From the NCBI RefSeq assembly GCF_016758175.1, contig NZ_QYAB01000001.1:2149850-2213849 (forward strand): DNA of 64,000 nt, given 5' to 3'. Position 1 is the stretch's first letter. Every line of letters starts with the position of its first letter. This DNA is from Leucobacter zeae. Lineage in GTDB: Bacteria > Actinomycetota > Actinomycetes > Actinomycetales > Microbacteriaceae. A program made the position numbers and the translations under genes. Below are positions 8,289 through 17,771 of this stretch, piece by piece. The notes under the pieces were generated by a model, which was given only the letters and a program-made list of their open reading frames with translations, did not search any database and was not told the origin of the DNA.

Positions 8289-9494
8289 ATGACCGATACC
8301 CAGACCTCCCCCTACCGCGCCGATGATCGCGGCTACTTCGGCGAGTTCGGCGGCGCCGTGCTGCCGCCGTTCCTCGTGGAGCCGATGGCCGAGGTGGCCC
8401 TGGCCTACGACGAGGCGAAGCGGGACCCCGCGTTCCAGGAGGAGCTGCAGGCGCTCTTGCACCGGTACGTCGGCCGGCCGTCGCTGCTCTACGCCGCGGA
8501 GAATCTGACGCGGGAGCTCGGCGGCGCGAAGGTGTACCTGAAGCGCGAGGACCTCAACCACACGGGCGCGCACAAGATCAACCACACGCTCGGCGAGGCC
8601 CTCCTCGCGAAGCGGATGGGCAAGTCGAAGGTGATCGCCGAGACCGGTGCCGGTCAGCACGGCGTGGCCCTCGCGACGGCCGCGGCGCTCGTGGGCCTCG
8701 AGTGCGAGATCCACATGGGAGCCATCGACGTCGAGAAGCAGCACCCCAATGTCGTGCGCATGGAGCTGCTCGGCGCGAAGGTCGTGCCGGTGGAGCGCGG
8801 GGGGCGCTCGCTGAAGGAGGCCGTGGATTCGGCCTTCGAGGTCTACGCGGCGCACCCCGAGGAGTACCTCTTCGCCATCGGTTCGGTCGTGGGCCCCCAC
8901 CCCTTCCCCTCGATGGTGCGGGACTTCCAGTCGGTGGTGGGCCGCGAGGCGCGCGCGCAGATCCTCGAGGCCGAGGGCCGTCTGCCCGACGCGCTCGTCG
9001 CCTGCGTCGGCGGCGGATCGAACGCCATGGGCCTCTTCGACGCGTTCCTCGAGGACGAGGCCGTGCGCGTGATCGGCGTCGAGCCCGCGGGCGAGGGGCT
9101 CGACACGGACCGGCACGCGGCGACCATGACCCTCGGCGTGACCGGCGACATCCACGGCATGCACACGAAGGTGCTGCTCGACGCCGCCGGCGAGCCCGCG
9201 CCCGTGCACTCGATCGGCTCGGGCATCGACTACCCCGGCGTCGGACCGCAGCACGCGCACCTCGAGCAGATCGGCCGGGCCGAGTACGTGAGCGTCACCG
9301 ACGCTGAGGCGCTCGCCGCGTTCCAGCTGCTCACCCGCTCCGAGGGCATCATCCCGGCGCTCGAGTCGTCGCACGCGCTCGCGCACGTGGTGCGGCTCGC
9401 TCCCACGCTGCCCGCAGATGCGATCATCATCGCGAACCTCTCGGGTCGGGGCGACAAGGACGTCGACTTCGTCGCGGAGCGCCTGCGCGGCTGA
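8289..9494 (+). CDS. trpB: Tryptophan synthase beta subunit
   Basis: A 401-residue PLP enzyme that condenses indole with serine to form tryptophan. The PLP lysine is Lys96 in HTGAHKINH. The glycine-rich phosphate loop GGGSNAMG and the C-terminal LSGRGDKD are present. The length is normal for TrpB1. The gene stands alone: trpA and the other trp genes are not adjacent, and the next gene (priA) is convergent. The leader peptide and attenuator directly upstream show tryptophan-dependent control. Confidence 0.97.
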   Translation: MTDTQTSPYRADDRGYFGEFGGAVLPPFLVEPMAEVALAYDEAKRDPAFQEELQALLHRYVGRPSLLYAAENLTRELGGAKVYLKREDLNHTGAHKINHTLGEALLAKRMGKSKVIAETGAGQHGVALATAAALVGLECEIHMGAIDVEKQHPNVVRMELLGAKVVPVERGGRSLKEAVDSAFEVYAAHPEEYLFAIGSVVGPHPFPSMVRDFQSVVGREARAQILEAEGRLPDALVACVGGGSNAMGLFDAFLEDEAVRVIGVEPAGEGLDTDRHAATMTLGVTGDIHGMHTKVLLDAAGEPAPVHSIGSGIDYPGVGPQHAHLEQIGRAEYVSVTDAEALAAFQLLTRSEGIIPALESSHALAHVVRLAPTLPADAIIIANLSGRGDKDVDFVAERLRG

Positions 9495-9542
9495 CGTCCC
9501 CGCCGACGCACCGGGGGCTCGCGCCCACCGGTCACCGGCTCA

Positions 9543-9581
9543 GCGGTCTCCCGGTCAGTCGCACCGGCACCGGGAGACCGC
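9543..9581. terminator. Hairpin between convergent trpB and priA
   Basis: A perfect 13-bp inverted repeat, GCGGTCTCCCGGT (9543-9555) and its complement (9569-9581), has a 13-nt loop. There is no U-run on either side. Its position between two convergent genes suggests a bidirectional transcription stop. Confidence 0.55.
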
Positions 9582-9586
9582 CACGA

Positions 9587-11665
9587 TCACCCGTCGAACA
9601 CGCCGCGATCGTCGAACCGCAGCCGGAGCGCCTCGGGGCGCGCGCGCCCGGGGGCACGCCCGCGGGCGCGGGACGAGGATCCGGCGGCGTCCGCGACCAG
9701 TGCGCCGCGCAGACGCCCGGCGACCTCGGCACCCTGGGCGTAGTCGAAACGCACGATCGCGCGGACGAGGCCGGGCGGGGTGCGGGCCGCGCCGCCCGCG
9801 GGGATCGACGTCGGCCCGAGGTGGTCGACGCCGCGGAGCTCGTCGAGCTGCCTGAGGGCGCGCTCGACCTCGTCCGCACCCCCGCTGACGCTCGCGACGC
9901 GCACGGCAGGCGGGTAGCGGAGCGCTCGTCGATCCTGCAGCTCGCCGCGCAGCCACTCCTCGGTGCGACCGGTGACGAACGCTCGCACGGCGGGCCCGCC
10001 CCCGGAGGCCATGAGGCAGATGCCGTCCGCGGCGGTCATGGCGGCCGCGTTCTCCCACCAGCGCAGGCAGTCCTCGCTCGCGCGGAGCGTCTCGAGGCTC
10101 AGCAGGCGCTCGGCGTCGAGCAGCACGACCGCGCGGTACCCGCCCGCTGCGAGCGGCTCCGCGCCCCGGGTCGCGACGACGAGCGCCGGACGGGCGTCGA
10201 CCCGCTCGCGGACGTGCTCGCCGTCGCTCAGGATCACTTTCGCTCCCGAAAACTGCCGCTCGAACTGCTCGACCGTGCGGCCCGACCCCATGCCACGCTC
10301 CTCGAGCGAGCGGCCGTCGCACGTCCGGCAGCGCCAGTCGGCCGCGTACTCGCCGCACCACCGGCACGACGCCCGGCCCACCACGCGGAACCCGATCGGT
10401 CCGCTGCAGGCGCGGCACCGCGCGAGGTCGCCGCAGTCGCCGCACACCGCGACCGGCGCGTACCCCGGTGTCGCGACCTGCACGAGCACCGGCCCGCTCC
10501 GCAATCCCTCGCGGATCGTGCGCGCCGCGAACTCGGGCACGCGACCGGCGAACGCGTCGGGCGTCATCGACGCATCTGCGTGCACGATGCGCGCGCGCCG
10601 CGGCGGGTGCTGCTGCGCGGCGACGTACCCCAGGTCGACGAGGCGCTGCACCTCCGCGCTCCGCGTGTGCCCCGCGAAGAGCAGGCCGGCACCCGACTGC
10701 TCGGCGCGCACGAGCGCGGCGTCGCGCGCATGGACGTAGGGGGTGAGCGGCTCCGCGAGCACGGGATCGCCGTCGTCCCAGAGCAGGATCGCTCCGAGGT
10801 CGTGCGCTGGCGCGTACACGGCGGAGCGGTTGCCGAGCACGATCCGCGGCGTCGCATCGAGGGCGCGCAGGAACCCCGCGTACCGCTCGCCGTTCGACTG
10901 CCGCGAGTCGACCCGCACCGCGGAGTCGTGCCCGAGCGCGGCCAGCGCGTCGCGGAGCTGATCCAGGTCGCGGTAGTCGGGAGCGACGATCACGGCGCTC
11001 CGCCCCGCCGCGTGCACGGCGATCGCGGTCCGCGCGAGCACGGCGGCCCATCCGCCGACCCACTCGCCGGTGTGGAGCCGTTCGAGGCCGTGCGACGCCG
11101 TGAGCGCGACGCGCGCGCCGCCGAGCAGGGTCGCCGCGATCGCCGTCTCCGGCGAGCCGGCGTCGGCGGGGCCGCCCGCGGAGGAGGCCGGCTCAGCCGG
11201 CCGACGATCGAGCTCGCGCCCCTCGGCGCCATGCGCTTCGGCCTCGTGCGCCTCCGCCCCGGCGGCGGCGAGGTGCTGCTTCTCGACGCGCACCTGGCGC
11301 GTCGGGATCGCGAGTCGCAAGATGTCGCCTGCGGATCCCCCGGCGCGGTCGGCGACCGCGCGGGCGAGACGCCAGATGTCGGGCGCGAGCATCGGCACCC
11401 GGGTCACGATGTCGGCGATCGGCGCGAGCTCTCCCCCGAAATCGCTGCGTTCGGCGAATTCGATGACGTACCCGAAACTCTTGCGATCCTTCGAACGGAA
11501 CGGCACGCGCACACGCTGCCCGACGCGGAGCTCGGTCGCGAGCTCCGCGGGCACCGCGTAGTCGAAGAGGTGATCGAGCTGCGGGAGCGCCGAATCGAGC
11601 AGCACGCGCGCCACCGGACGCCCGTTCGGCGCCTCGGCCCGCTCGAACGCGCTCACCGCGGGCAC
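9587..11665 (-). CDS. priA: PriA-like primosomal protein N' without helicase motifs
   Basis: A 692-residue replication-restart protein. The N-terminal 3'-DNA-binding domain (VLLDSALPQLDHLFDYAVP) and the Cys-rich zinc-binding block (CGDCGDLARCRAC, then CRWCG and CRTC) are present. The Walker A Gly-Lys-Thr is absent (TASHGLERLHTGEW), and the usual DEEH box reads WDDGDP. This loss is known for actinobacterial PriA, so the gene is not judged a pseudogene. The GTG start lies 6 nt after the metK stop with no clear ribosome binding site, so it is probably co-transcribed with metK. Confidence 0.88.
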   Translation of the reverse strand: MPAVSAFERAEAPNGRPVARVLLDSALPQLDHLFDYAVPAELATELRVGQRVRVPFRSKDRKSFGYVIEFAERSDFGGELAPIADIVTRVPMLAPDIWRLARAVADRAGGSAGDILRLAIPTRQVRVEKQHLAAAGAEAHEAEAHGAEGRELDRRPAEPASSAGGPADAGSPETAIAATLLGGARVALTASHGLERLHTGEWVGGWAAVLARTAIAVHAAGRSAVIVAPDYRDLDQLRDALAALGHDSAVRVDSRQSNGERYAGFLRALDATPRIVLGNRSAVYAPAHDLGAILLWDDGDPVLAEPLTPYVHARDAALVRAEQSGAGLLFAGHTRSAEVQRLVDLGYVAAQQHPPRRARIVHADASMTPDAFAGRVPEFAARTIREGLRSGPVLVQVATPGYAPVAVCGDCGDLARCRACSGPIGFRVVGRASCRWCGEYAADWRCRTCDGRSLEERGMGSGRTVEQFERQFSGAKVILSDGEHVRERVDARPALVVATRGAEPLAAGGYRAVVLLDAERLLSLETLRASEDCLRWWENAAAMTAADGICLMASGGGPAVRAFVTGRTEEWLRGELQDRRALRYPPAVRVASVSGGADEVERALRQLDELRGVDHLGPTSIPAGGAARTPPGLVRAIVRFDYAQGAEVAGRLRGALVADAAGSSSRARGRAPGRARPEALRLRFDDRGVFDG

Positions 11666-11671
11666 GGCGGT

Positions 11672-12886
11672 CTAGAGCCCGGCTGCGGCGCGCAACTCCG
11701 CGACGCGCGGGGTCGCTTCCCAGGTGAAGTCGGGGAGCTCGCGGCCGAAGTGCCCGTAGGCGCTCGTCTGAGCGTAGATGGGGCGCAGCAGATCGAGGTC
11801 GCGGATGATGGCGAGCGGACGCAGATCGAACACCTCGCGCACGGCGGACTCGATGCGGGCGAGCGGTACGGTCTCGGTGCCGAAGGTCTCCACGTAGAGG
11901 CCGACGGGGTGCGCGCGGCCGATCGCGTAGGCGACCTGGAGTTCGGCCCGGCGTGCGAGGCCCGCGCGCACGACGTGCTTCGCGACCCAGCGCATGGCGT
12001 AGGCCGCGGAGCGATCGACCTTCGACGGATCCTTGCCGCTGAAGGCGCCGCCGCCGTGACGGCTCGTACCGCCGTAGGTGTCGATGATGATCTTGCGTCC
12101 GGTGAGCCCGGCGTCGCCCATGGGTCCGCCGATCACGAACGGGCCTGCCGGGTTGATGAAGAGCTCCGCGTCTGCGCTCGCGAGCTCCACCCGATCGAGC
12201 ACGGGACGGATCACCTCGCGCTCGACGGCGTCCCGCAGCGCCTCCTGGGAGACGCTCGGATGGTGCTGCGTCGAAAGCACGACGGCCTCGATCGAGGCGG
12301 CGCGGTCGCCGTCGTAGCCGATCGTCACCTGGGTCTTGCCGTCGGGGCGCAGCTCGGGCAGGATCCCGGCCTTGCGCACCTCGGTCAGGCGCTCGGAGAG
12401 CCGGTGCGCGATCCAGCTGGGCAGCGGGTGCAGCTCCGGCGTCTCATCGGTCGCGTACCCGAACATGATGCCCTGGTCGCCCGCGCCCTGCCGGCTCAAC
12501 GCGTCCTCGAGGTCCTCGGACGCGCCGCTGCGGACCTCGAGCGACGCATCGACGCCGTTCGCGATGTCGGGCGACTGCTGACCGATCGACACGGAGATGC
12601 CGCAGGAGGCGGCGTCGAACCCCATGTCGGAGCTCGTGTATCCCACCTCGCGCACGGCCTCGCGCACGATCTGGGGGATCTCGACGTACCCCGACGTCGA
12701 GACCTCGCCGGCGACGTGCACGAGCCCCGTGGTGACCATGGTCTCGACCGCGACGCGCGCCCCGCGGTCCTGCTCGAGCATCGCGTCGAGGATCGAGTCC
12801 GAGATCCGGTCGCAGATCTTATCGGGGTGCCCCTCCGTCACGGACTCCGAGGTGAACTGGCGCAGCTGCGCGGCACTGGTGGGCAC
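11672..12886 (-). CDS. metK: S-adenosylmethionine synthetase
   Basis: A 404-residue enzyme that makes S-adenosylmethionine from ATP and methionine. The N-terminal [12 protein letters not shown] and the ATP-loop [16 protein letters not shown] are intact, and the length is normal. I chose the GTG at 12886 because AAGGAG lies 5 nt upstream; an in-frame start further upstream would cover non-conserved sequence. A possible -10 (TACCCT, minus strand 12966-12961) lies upstream. I see no SAM riboswitch in the 118-nt leader region. coaBC, often found between rpoZ and metK in relatives, is missing here. Confidence 0.97.
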   Translation of the reverse strand: MPTSAAQLRQFTSESVTEGHPDKICDRISDSILDAMLEQDRGARVAVETMVTTGLVHVAGEVSTSGYVEIPQIVREAVREVGYTSSDMGFDAASCGISVSIGQQSPDIANGVDASLEVRSGASEDLEDALSRQGAGDQGIMFGYATDETPELHPLPSWIAHRLSERLTEVRKAGILPELRPDGKTQVTIGYDGDRAASIEAVVLSTQHHPSVSQEALRDAVEREVIRPVLDRVELASADAELFINPAGPFVIGGPMGDAGLTGRKIIIDTYGGTSRHGGGAFSGKDPSKVDRSAAYAMRWVAKHVVRAGLARRAELQVAYAIGRAHPVGLYVETFGTETVPLARIESAVREVFDLRPLAIIRDLDLLRPIYAQTSAYGHFGRELPDFTWEATPRVAELRAAAGL

Positions 12887-13004
12887 TGTGGCTCCTTGCT
12901 GATTCGTGGGTGCGGGACGCCGAGGCGGGCTGGAAAACGCCGATGGCGCCGGACCCATTCAGGGTATCCGACGCCACCGTCATCGCTGCGCGTGCAGCGA
13001 AAGA

Positions 13005-13304
13005 TTACGCGGTCTCAGCCTCGTCGTCGACCGGGTCGACCGACTCCTCGGTGCTCACGCGGTCGGTCATCGAGAGCTTTCCCTCGACGATCTCGTGGAG
13101 CGCGATCGAGAGCGGCTTGTCGTCGACGGAGGAGTCGACGAGCGGCCCGACGTTGTCGAACAGGTTCCCGTCGTGCAGATCGCTGTAGTAGTCGTTGATC
13201 TGACGAGCGCGCTGCGAGGCGAAGATCACCAGTGCGTACTTCGAATCCACCTTCTCGAGCAGGTCGTCGATGGGCGGGTCGATGATGCCGTTCACATTGG
13301 CCAT
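13005..13304 (-). CDS. rpoZ: RNA polymerase omega subunit
   Basis: A 99-residue omega subunit, which binds and stabilises the beta' subunit of RNA polymerase. The actinobacterial core ([20 protein letters not shown], then [10 protein letters not shown]) is clear, followed by an acidic tail. A strong GGAGGAG site precedes the ATG. A possible -10 TAAGAT (13337-13332) lies about 30 nt upstream. The gmk gene that normally precedes rpoZ is not adjacent; a convergent-free acyltransferase gene occupies that place on the same strand. Confidence 0.96.
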   Translation of the reverse strand: MANVNGIIDPPIDDLLEKVDSKYALVIFASQRARQINDYYSDLHDGNLFDNVGPLVDSSVDDKPLSIALHEIVEGKLSMTDRVSTEESVDPVDDEAETA

Positions 13305-13390
13305 GTATTCACTCCTCCGGTTGACCTGTCCATCTTAGCCGAGGATCGGCGTCCTCGCTGCCAGGGTCGGCGACCGCGCCCAGAACGCCA

Positions 13391-15493
13391 TCAGAGACGG
13401 AGCTCCGGGTGCTCGTCGAGCCACCTGTTGATGGAGGGAGCGAGCGTGCGCGCGTAGGTGTCGGTGAGGTGCGAGCCGTCGAAGTAGGTGATCATTCCGC
13501 CGATCACGGCCCGGCAGGTCCCCTCCGGGCAGATCCATTCCGTTGGATCGAGCACCGCGGTACTGGCGGAGAATCCGTCCGCGGCCTCCGCCAACGGATC
13601 CATCCAGTGCCACTCCTCCGTCGTGCCGTCGCACGCGGTCGGGTCGCTCAAGTGCGCTGCGACGCAGTCCGGGACGATGACGTCCTGCTTGCCGGGGTAG
13701 GGGGTGTCCCGGATCACCATGACGGACAGGCCGGCGTCGTCCCACGCGCGCAGCATCTCCGCCTGGGCGTCGATCATCGGCCGCTCCGTCGTCTCCCATG
13801 TCCCTCCCGCGACCTCGACCGACTGCCGCTGCGAGACGATGACGGCGTCGAACTCGCCGCCCGTGGTACGCTCCCGCACGTATTCGGCGTACTCCTGGCA
13901 GCCCGCGGTCTTGGCCTCGGTATCGAACGCGAGCGGGGTCGTGACGGTTCCGTTGCAGCGATCGATGAGGAATGTCGTGATCGTCCATCCGCGGGCCTCG
14001 GCCAGATCCGTGAGCGGACCGAGCCAGTGCCCGGCGTGCGAGTTGCCGACGAGCGCCACATCGATCGCTCCGTCTCCGTAGGTGCAGGTCGGGCGCTGGG
14101 CGAAGTCGCCCGAGGACCAGCACCGGTCGTCGTACGCCACGGACTTGTCGGTCTGCGCCGCGACGGGGTTCAGGGTCAGGTCGTCACCGGTGATATCGCA
14201 GCCGCCGGGCCCGCCGGCCGAGGTGGGAAGCGCCGCCGCTCCGACGCAGGGAGCCCCGCTCTCGGCGAGCGCCGCGATGCGCGCCTGAGCCGTGCCGCGC
14301 ACCTGCTCGGCGTGGGCCCAGAGTCCCGCCCCTGCGCCCGCGACGACCAGCATCGCGATGAGCGCACCGACGTACGTGCGGCTGAGCGGCCGCCAGTACG
14401 CCCCGGACCGGAAGACCGGTTCGACGTAGGTCGAGGTCAGCCAGGCGAGAGCGAGCGTGGCGACCAGCAGGAGCCCCCGGTCGAGCGGCCCGAGCGTTCC
14501 CGAGATGCCCGGCGCGAGCACGATGAGCGGCCAGTGCCAGAGGTAGATCGCGTACGAGTGATCGCCGATGAATCGCGCTGGGGCGGAGCTCAGCAGACGT
14601 GCGGGCGAGCCCCTCGTCTCCGAGCCGCACCCGAGCACCAGGGCGGTTCCCGCGACCGGCAGCAGCGCGGCGTACCCCGGGAACGGCATCGTCGGGCTGA
14701 GCCAGAACGCGGAGAGCACGATGAGCCCGAGCCCGAGCCAGGCGAGCGCGCCGCGGGCCGGGATCCGCCCGTGCAGGCCGCGCGCCGCGCCGATCGCGAC
14801 CAGACCTCCGACGCCGAGCTCCCAGATGCGGGCCGGGGTGACGAAGTACGCGGCCGCCGGCTCCGCGAACGTGAGCCAGAGTCCATAGCAGAACGACGCG
14901 AGGACCACCGTCAGCACCAGGACCGCGAACCATGCGCGATTGCCGCCGCGGCGCGCGACGAGCCGTCCCACGAGGAGGAACAGCACGGGCCAGACGAGGT
15001 AGAACTGCTCCTCGACGCCGAGGGACCAGAAGTGCTGCACCGCCGATGCCGCGGTGTCCGCCGCGAGATAGTCGACGCTCTCCGTCGCCAGCTGCCAATT
15101 GCTGACGTAGAACACGGCGGCGACCGCCTGCTGCGCCGTGGTCGTCCACATCGAGGAGGGAGCCAGCAGGAACGCGCCGATGATCGTGGCCAGGAGCACC
15201 AGGAGGGACGCCGGGAGGAGCCTGCGGATGCGGCGCGCCCAGAACTCGACGAGATCGCGCGGCCGCTCGGGCACCCGCCGCAGCAGATGGCCGGTGATGA
15301 GGAAGCCCGAGATCACGAAGAACACGTCGACGCCGGCGAACCCGCCGGGAAGCCGGGTCGGCCAGAGGTGGTAGACCACCACCATGCCGACCGCGAGCGC
15401 GCGCAGTCCCTGGATATCGCCTCGGAACGCCGAGGCAGGGCGGGCGGATCGTCGCTGCAGCGTGCGTGCGCGGGGAGCTTCGGTGACTGTCAT
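13391..15493 (-). CDS. OafA/OafB-like acyltransferase with fused SGNH domain
   Basis: A 700-residue membrane O-acyltransferase. Residues about 20-400 are the acyltransferase-3 domain: RALAVGMVVVYH, FFVISGFL, the WSLGVEEQFYLVWP motif and about ten hydrophobic helices. The C-terminal part is an extracellular SGNH hydrolase-like domain with the nucleophile Ser485 (GNSHAGHW) and Asp672/His675 (DGSH). Such fusions move acetyl groups onto cell-wall or surface polysaccharides; the acceptor is not predictable. It sits upstream of rpoZ, an unusual place. Confidence 0.88.
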   Translation of the reverse strand: MTVTEAPRARTLQRRSARPASAFRGDIQGLRALAVGMVVVYHLWPTRLPGGFAGVDVFFVISGFLITGHLLRRVPERPRDLVEFWARRIRRLLPASLLVLLATIIGAFLLAPSSMWTTTAQQAVAAVFYVSNWQLATESVDYLAADTAASAVQHFWSLGVEEQFYLVWPVLFLLVGRLVARRGGNRAWFAVLVLTVVLASFCYGLWLTFAEPAAAYFVTPARIWELGVGGLVAIGAARGLHGRIPARGALAWLGLGLIVLSAFWLSPTMPFPGYAALLPVAGTALVLGCGSETRGSPARLLSSAPARFIGDHSYAIYLWHWPLIVLAPGISGTLGPLDRGLLLVATLALAWLTSTYVEPVFRSGAYWRPLSRTYVGALIAMLVVAGAGAGLWAHAEQVRGTAQARIAALAESGAPCVGAAALPTSAGGPGGCDITGDDLTLNPVAAQTDKSVAYDDRCWSSGDFAQRPTCTYGDGAIDVALVGNSHAGHWLGPLTDLAEARGWTITTFLIDRCNGTVTTPLAFDTEAKTAGCQEYAEYVRERTTGGEFDAVIVSQRQSVEVAGGTWETTERPMIDAQAEMLRAWDDAGLSVMVIRDTPYPGKQDVIVPDCVAAHLSDPTACDGTTEEWHWMDPLAEAADGFSASTAVLDPTEWICPEGTCRAVIGGMITYFDGSHLTDTYARTLAPSINRWLDEHPELRL

Positions 15494-15598
15494 ACGTGCG
15501 GGAAAGGCCTCATCGGTGGAACGGGGTGCGGGTGCCAGCGTACCGCCCCGGACAGCAGCGGAGTCCGTGCGACCGCTTCGACCCGCGCGACGGCGACC

Positions 15599-16246
15599 TC
15601 ACCCGAGCAGGGAGCGCACGAGCACGTGACCACGGTCGGTCGAGAGTCTCAGCCACGTGAGGGAGCGCGCCACGCGCACGGGTTCGTCGGAACGCAGGAA
15701 TCCCATCGCCTCGGCCGCGAAGGCCGCGGATGCGGGGATCCCGGGCACCATCTCGGCGCCCCACACCGACGCCCGCACGCGCTGCACCACGGCTTCCCCC
15801 GGGTCCTCCGGAAGCGCGGCCGCGACACGCTCGATGCCCTGCGCGGCGACGTCGGCCATCGATGCGGCGTCGATCGTTCCCGCCGGCTCCCACCCGGAAC
15901 GGGGCGGCAGCACACCGGCCCACGCGACCATCGCGGGCACCTCGGGCACCTCGAGCGCGAGACCGATGATCCCGAGCCGCGCGATGCGGTCGAGCAGCGC
16001 GCGGGCCTGCACGGTGGCGTCGACCGCCTCCTCCGGCTCCGCGGAGAGGGCGAACGCCCGCATGGCGAGCACGACGGGCACGGGGTCCGTGATGCCGCGC
16101 GGGGCCTGCGTGCAGCCGTAGACCGCGAGCGCTCGGCCCCGGGACACGAGGCGCACCTCGGCCTGGCCGGCTCGCACGAGCCGTTCGAGGAAGATCCGCA
16201 GGTCGTCTCGGGTCGCGTGGTCGGCGAGCGGTAGTGTGGCAGCCAT
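15599..16246 (-). CDS. Conserved-looking protein of unknown function
   Basis: A 215-residue, mostly soluble protein, rich in Ala and acidic residues, with no signal peptide, membrane segment or motif that I recognise. The codon use is typical of the window, and the frame is the only sensible one here. The ATG at 16246 (or an adjacent GTG at 16249) lies 7 nt after a TAGGCT -10 element without a ribosome binding site, which suggests a leaderless mRNA. It is divergent from tesB. No function can be proposed. Confidence 0.75.
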   Translation of the reverse strand: MAATLPLADHATRDDLRIFLERLVRAGQAEVRLVSRGRALAVYGCTQAPRGITDPVPVVLAMRAFALSAEPEEAVDATVQARALLDRIARLGIIGLALEVPEVPAMVAWAGVLPPRSGWEPAGTIDAASMADVAAQGIERVAAALPEDPGEAVVQRVRASVWGAEMVPGIPASAAFAAEAMGFLRSDEPVRVARSLTWLRLSTDRGHVLVRSLLG

Positions 16247-16253
16247 CACCACC

Positions 16254-16259
16254 AGCCTA
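16254..16259 (-). promoter_or_regulatory. -10 element of a likely leaderless gene
   Basis: TAGGCT on the minus strand ends 7 nt before the ATG at 16246 (4 nt before a GTG at 16249). No Shine-Dalgarno sequence is present. Confidence 0.5.
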
Positions 16260-16288
16260 GCGCCAGGCGTCCGCGGGCTCCGCGGACC

Positions 16289-16294
16289 TAGACT
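16289..16294 (+). promoter_or_regulatory. Possible -10 element of tesB
   Basis: TAGACT is 33 nt upstream of the tesB ATG. That distance allows a short leader carrying the AGGAGG site. The -35 is not recognisable. Confidence 0.4.
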
Positions 16295-16327
16295 GGAACG
16301 CACCGGCCGCGACGCCCAGGAGGAACC

Positions 16328-17197
16328 ATGACCGCAGCTCCCGATCTGCTCGACATGCTCTCGCTGCTCGATTCGGGCGCCCGCACGCACGAGGACATCC
16401 TCACCGGGCCGCCGCTGCCGACTCCTCATGGACGCTCGTTCGGCGGTCAGGTGCTCGGCCAGGCCATCGCCGCCGCCGGCGCGACGGTCGGCGAGGATCG
16501 CGAGATCCACTCGATGCACGGGTACTTCCTGCGTCCGGGCGACAGCGAGGACCGCATGACCTTCGAGGTCGCGCGCCTGCACGACGGCCGGTCCTTCTCC
16601 ACGCGGCGCGTGCAGGCCTACCAGCGCGGCGAAGTGCTCATGTCGATGATCTCCTCGTTCCAGACCGATGACGACGGCGTGGAGCATCAGCAACCGATCG
16701 ACCTGTCCGACCTCCCCGATCCCGAGTCGCTGCCGAGCGTCTGGGAGAAGTACGGCCACCTCGCGGGCAACGGTCGCGCCTCGTGGGTCCTCAACCGCCC
16801 CTTCGACTTCCGCTACGTCGAGTCCGACATCATTCTCGAAGTCGCCGAGCGCACGCACCGCCAGCGGGTCTGGATGCGCAGCAGAGACGCGTTCGACGCA
16901 TCGCCGTTGCTGAACGCCGCGGCACTGGCCTTCGGCAGCGACTACCTGCTGCTCGAGCCCGTCACTCGCAAGCACGGGATCCCGTGGGCGACCCCGGGCA
17001 TGCGCGGCGCGAGCCTCGACCACGCGATGTGGTTCCACCGCCCGTTCCGCGTCGACGAGTGGCTGCTCTATGAGCTCGACTCCCCCACCGCGCAGGGAGG
17101 CAGGGGCATGGCGCACGGCCGCTTCTACGACCGTGAGGGCCGGCTCGTCGCCAGCGTTGCGCAGGAGAGCATGATCCGGCTGCCCGGCCGCGACTGA
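16328..17197 (+). CDS. tesB: Acyl-CoA thioesterase II
   Basis: A 289-residue double-hotdog thioesterase that hydrolyses acyl-CoA to free acid and CoA. The N-terminal hotdog contains HGRSFGGQVLGQA and HSMHGYFLRPG. The second hotdog has ASLDHAMWFHRPF and GRGMAHGRFYDREG, with the family's catalytic Asp/Gln/Ser-Thr positions. AGGAGG stands 4 nt upstream of the ATG. It is a single-gene unit, convergent with another thioesterase. Confidence 0.94.
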   Translation: MTAAPDLLDMLSLLDSGARTHEDILTGPPLPTPHGRSFGGQVLGQAIAAAGATVGEDREIHSMHGYFLRPGDSEDRMTFEVARLHDGRSFSTRRVQAYQRGEVLMSMISSFQTDDDGVEHQQPIDLSDLPDPESLPSVWEKYGHLAGNGRASWVLNRPFDFRYVESDIILEVAERTHRQRVWMRSRDAFDASPLLNAAALAFGSDYLLLEPVTRKHGIPWATPGMRGASLDHAMWFHRPFRVDEWLLYELDSPTAQGGRGMAHGRFYDREGRLVASVAQESMIRLPGRD

Positions 17198-17237
17198 GGC
17201 GCACGAGCGGAGCGGCCACGCCGCAGGCCCCCTGGCC

Positions 17238-17702
17238 TCAGCCGCGGCGGAACCGCAGCGGCTCGTCCATCCACGGCTCGACGGCGGCCCGGCCCTCCGC
17301 GCTCAACCGCACGGGGCGCAGCGTGCGGCCGTCCACGACCACGGCGGTCGTGATCGCACGGGCGACCACTGAGCGCCCGGTGGCAGCGCCGTCCACGACC
17401 TCGTAGTGGATCTCGAGGCTCGAACCGCCGAGCTTGCCGATCCACAGTTCCACCGTGATCGGACTCGGGCCGTACTCGAGCACGTTCAGGTACTCGATCT
17501 GCTGGTTGGCGACGAGGGTCTTGAGCCCCGTCGCCCCCTCGCGGAAGTGGCGTTCCATCCCCGTGCGCTCGCGCGCCGAGCCGAGCTCGAAGACCCGCAC
17601 GCGGGCCTCCTCGAGATACCGCGCGAAGGCCACGTTGTTCACGTGCCCGTAGGCGTCCTGATCGCCCCAGCGGAGCTCCATGTCGATGTGCGCGCGGGCC
17701 AT
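17238..17702 (-). CDS. YbgC/4HBT-type acyl-CoA thioesterase
   Basis: A 154-residue single-hotdog protein. The 4HBT active-site motif RWGDQDAYGHVNNVAFARYLEEAR carries the Asp expected for the YbgC/FadM subfamily. The AAGGA site precedes the ATG. It lies downstream of ettA and convergent to tesB. The substrate is unknown; thioesterase activity on acyl-CoA is a family-level prediction. Confidence 0.88.
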   Translation of the reverse strand: MARAHIDMELRWGDQDAYGHVNNVAFARYLEEARVRVFELGSARERTGMERHFREGATGLKTLVANQQIEYLNVLEYGPSPITVELWIGKLGGSSLEIHYEVVDGAATGRSVVARAITTAVVVDGRTLRPVRLSAEGRAAVEPWMDEPLRFRRG

Positions 17703-17729
17703 GCGCGTCCTTCCTCGATGGAACGGAAC

Positions 17730-17760
17730 GGGTGCGGCCCCGAATCCGGAAGCCGCACCC
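17730..17760 (-). terminator. Hairpin after ettA
   Basis: A perfect 9-bp stem GGGTGCGGC/GCCGCACCC with a 13-nt loop, located 12 nt after the ettA stop. No U-run follows, so termination is only likely. Confidence 0.4.
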
Positions 17761-17771
17761 CGCCCGTCCGA

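Noticed and set aside
9587-11665. priA as a pseudogene because of lost helicase motifs
   Set aside because: The frame is intact over 692 residues, the zinc block is conserved, and the same loss is known for actinobacterial PriA.
12887-13004. SAM riboswitch in front of metK
   Set aside because: No conserved multi-helix core or expression-platform terminator is visible; only a short CGCTGC/GCAGCG hairpin and a possible -10.
9821-13198. Very long open frames antisense to known genes (also 761-2800, 21799-26373 and 59912-63340)
   Set aside because: They mirror priA/metK, the siderophore genes, dnaE and pyc. High-GC codon bias leaves few antisense stops; products are Arg/Gly/Ala-rich and lack any domain.
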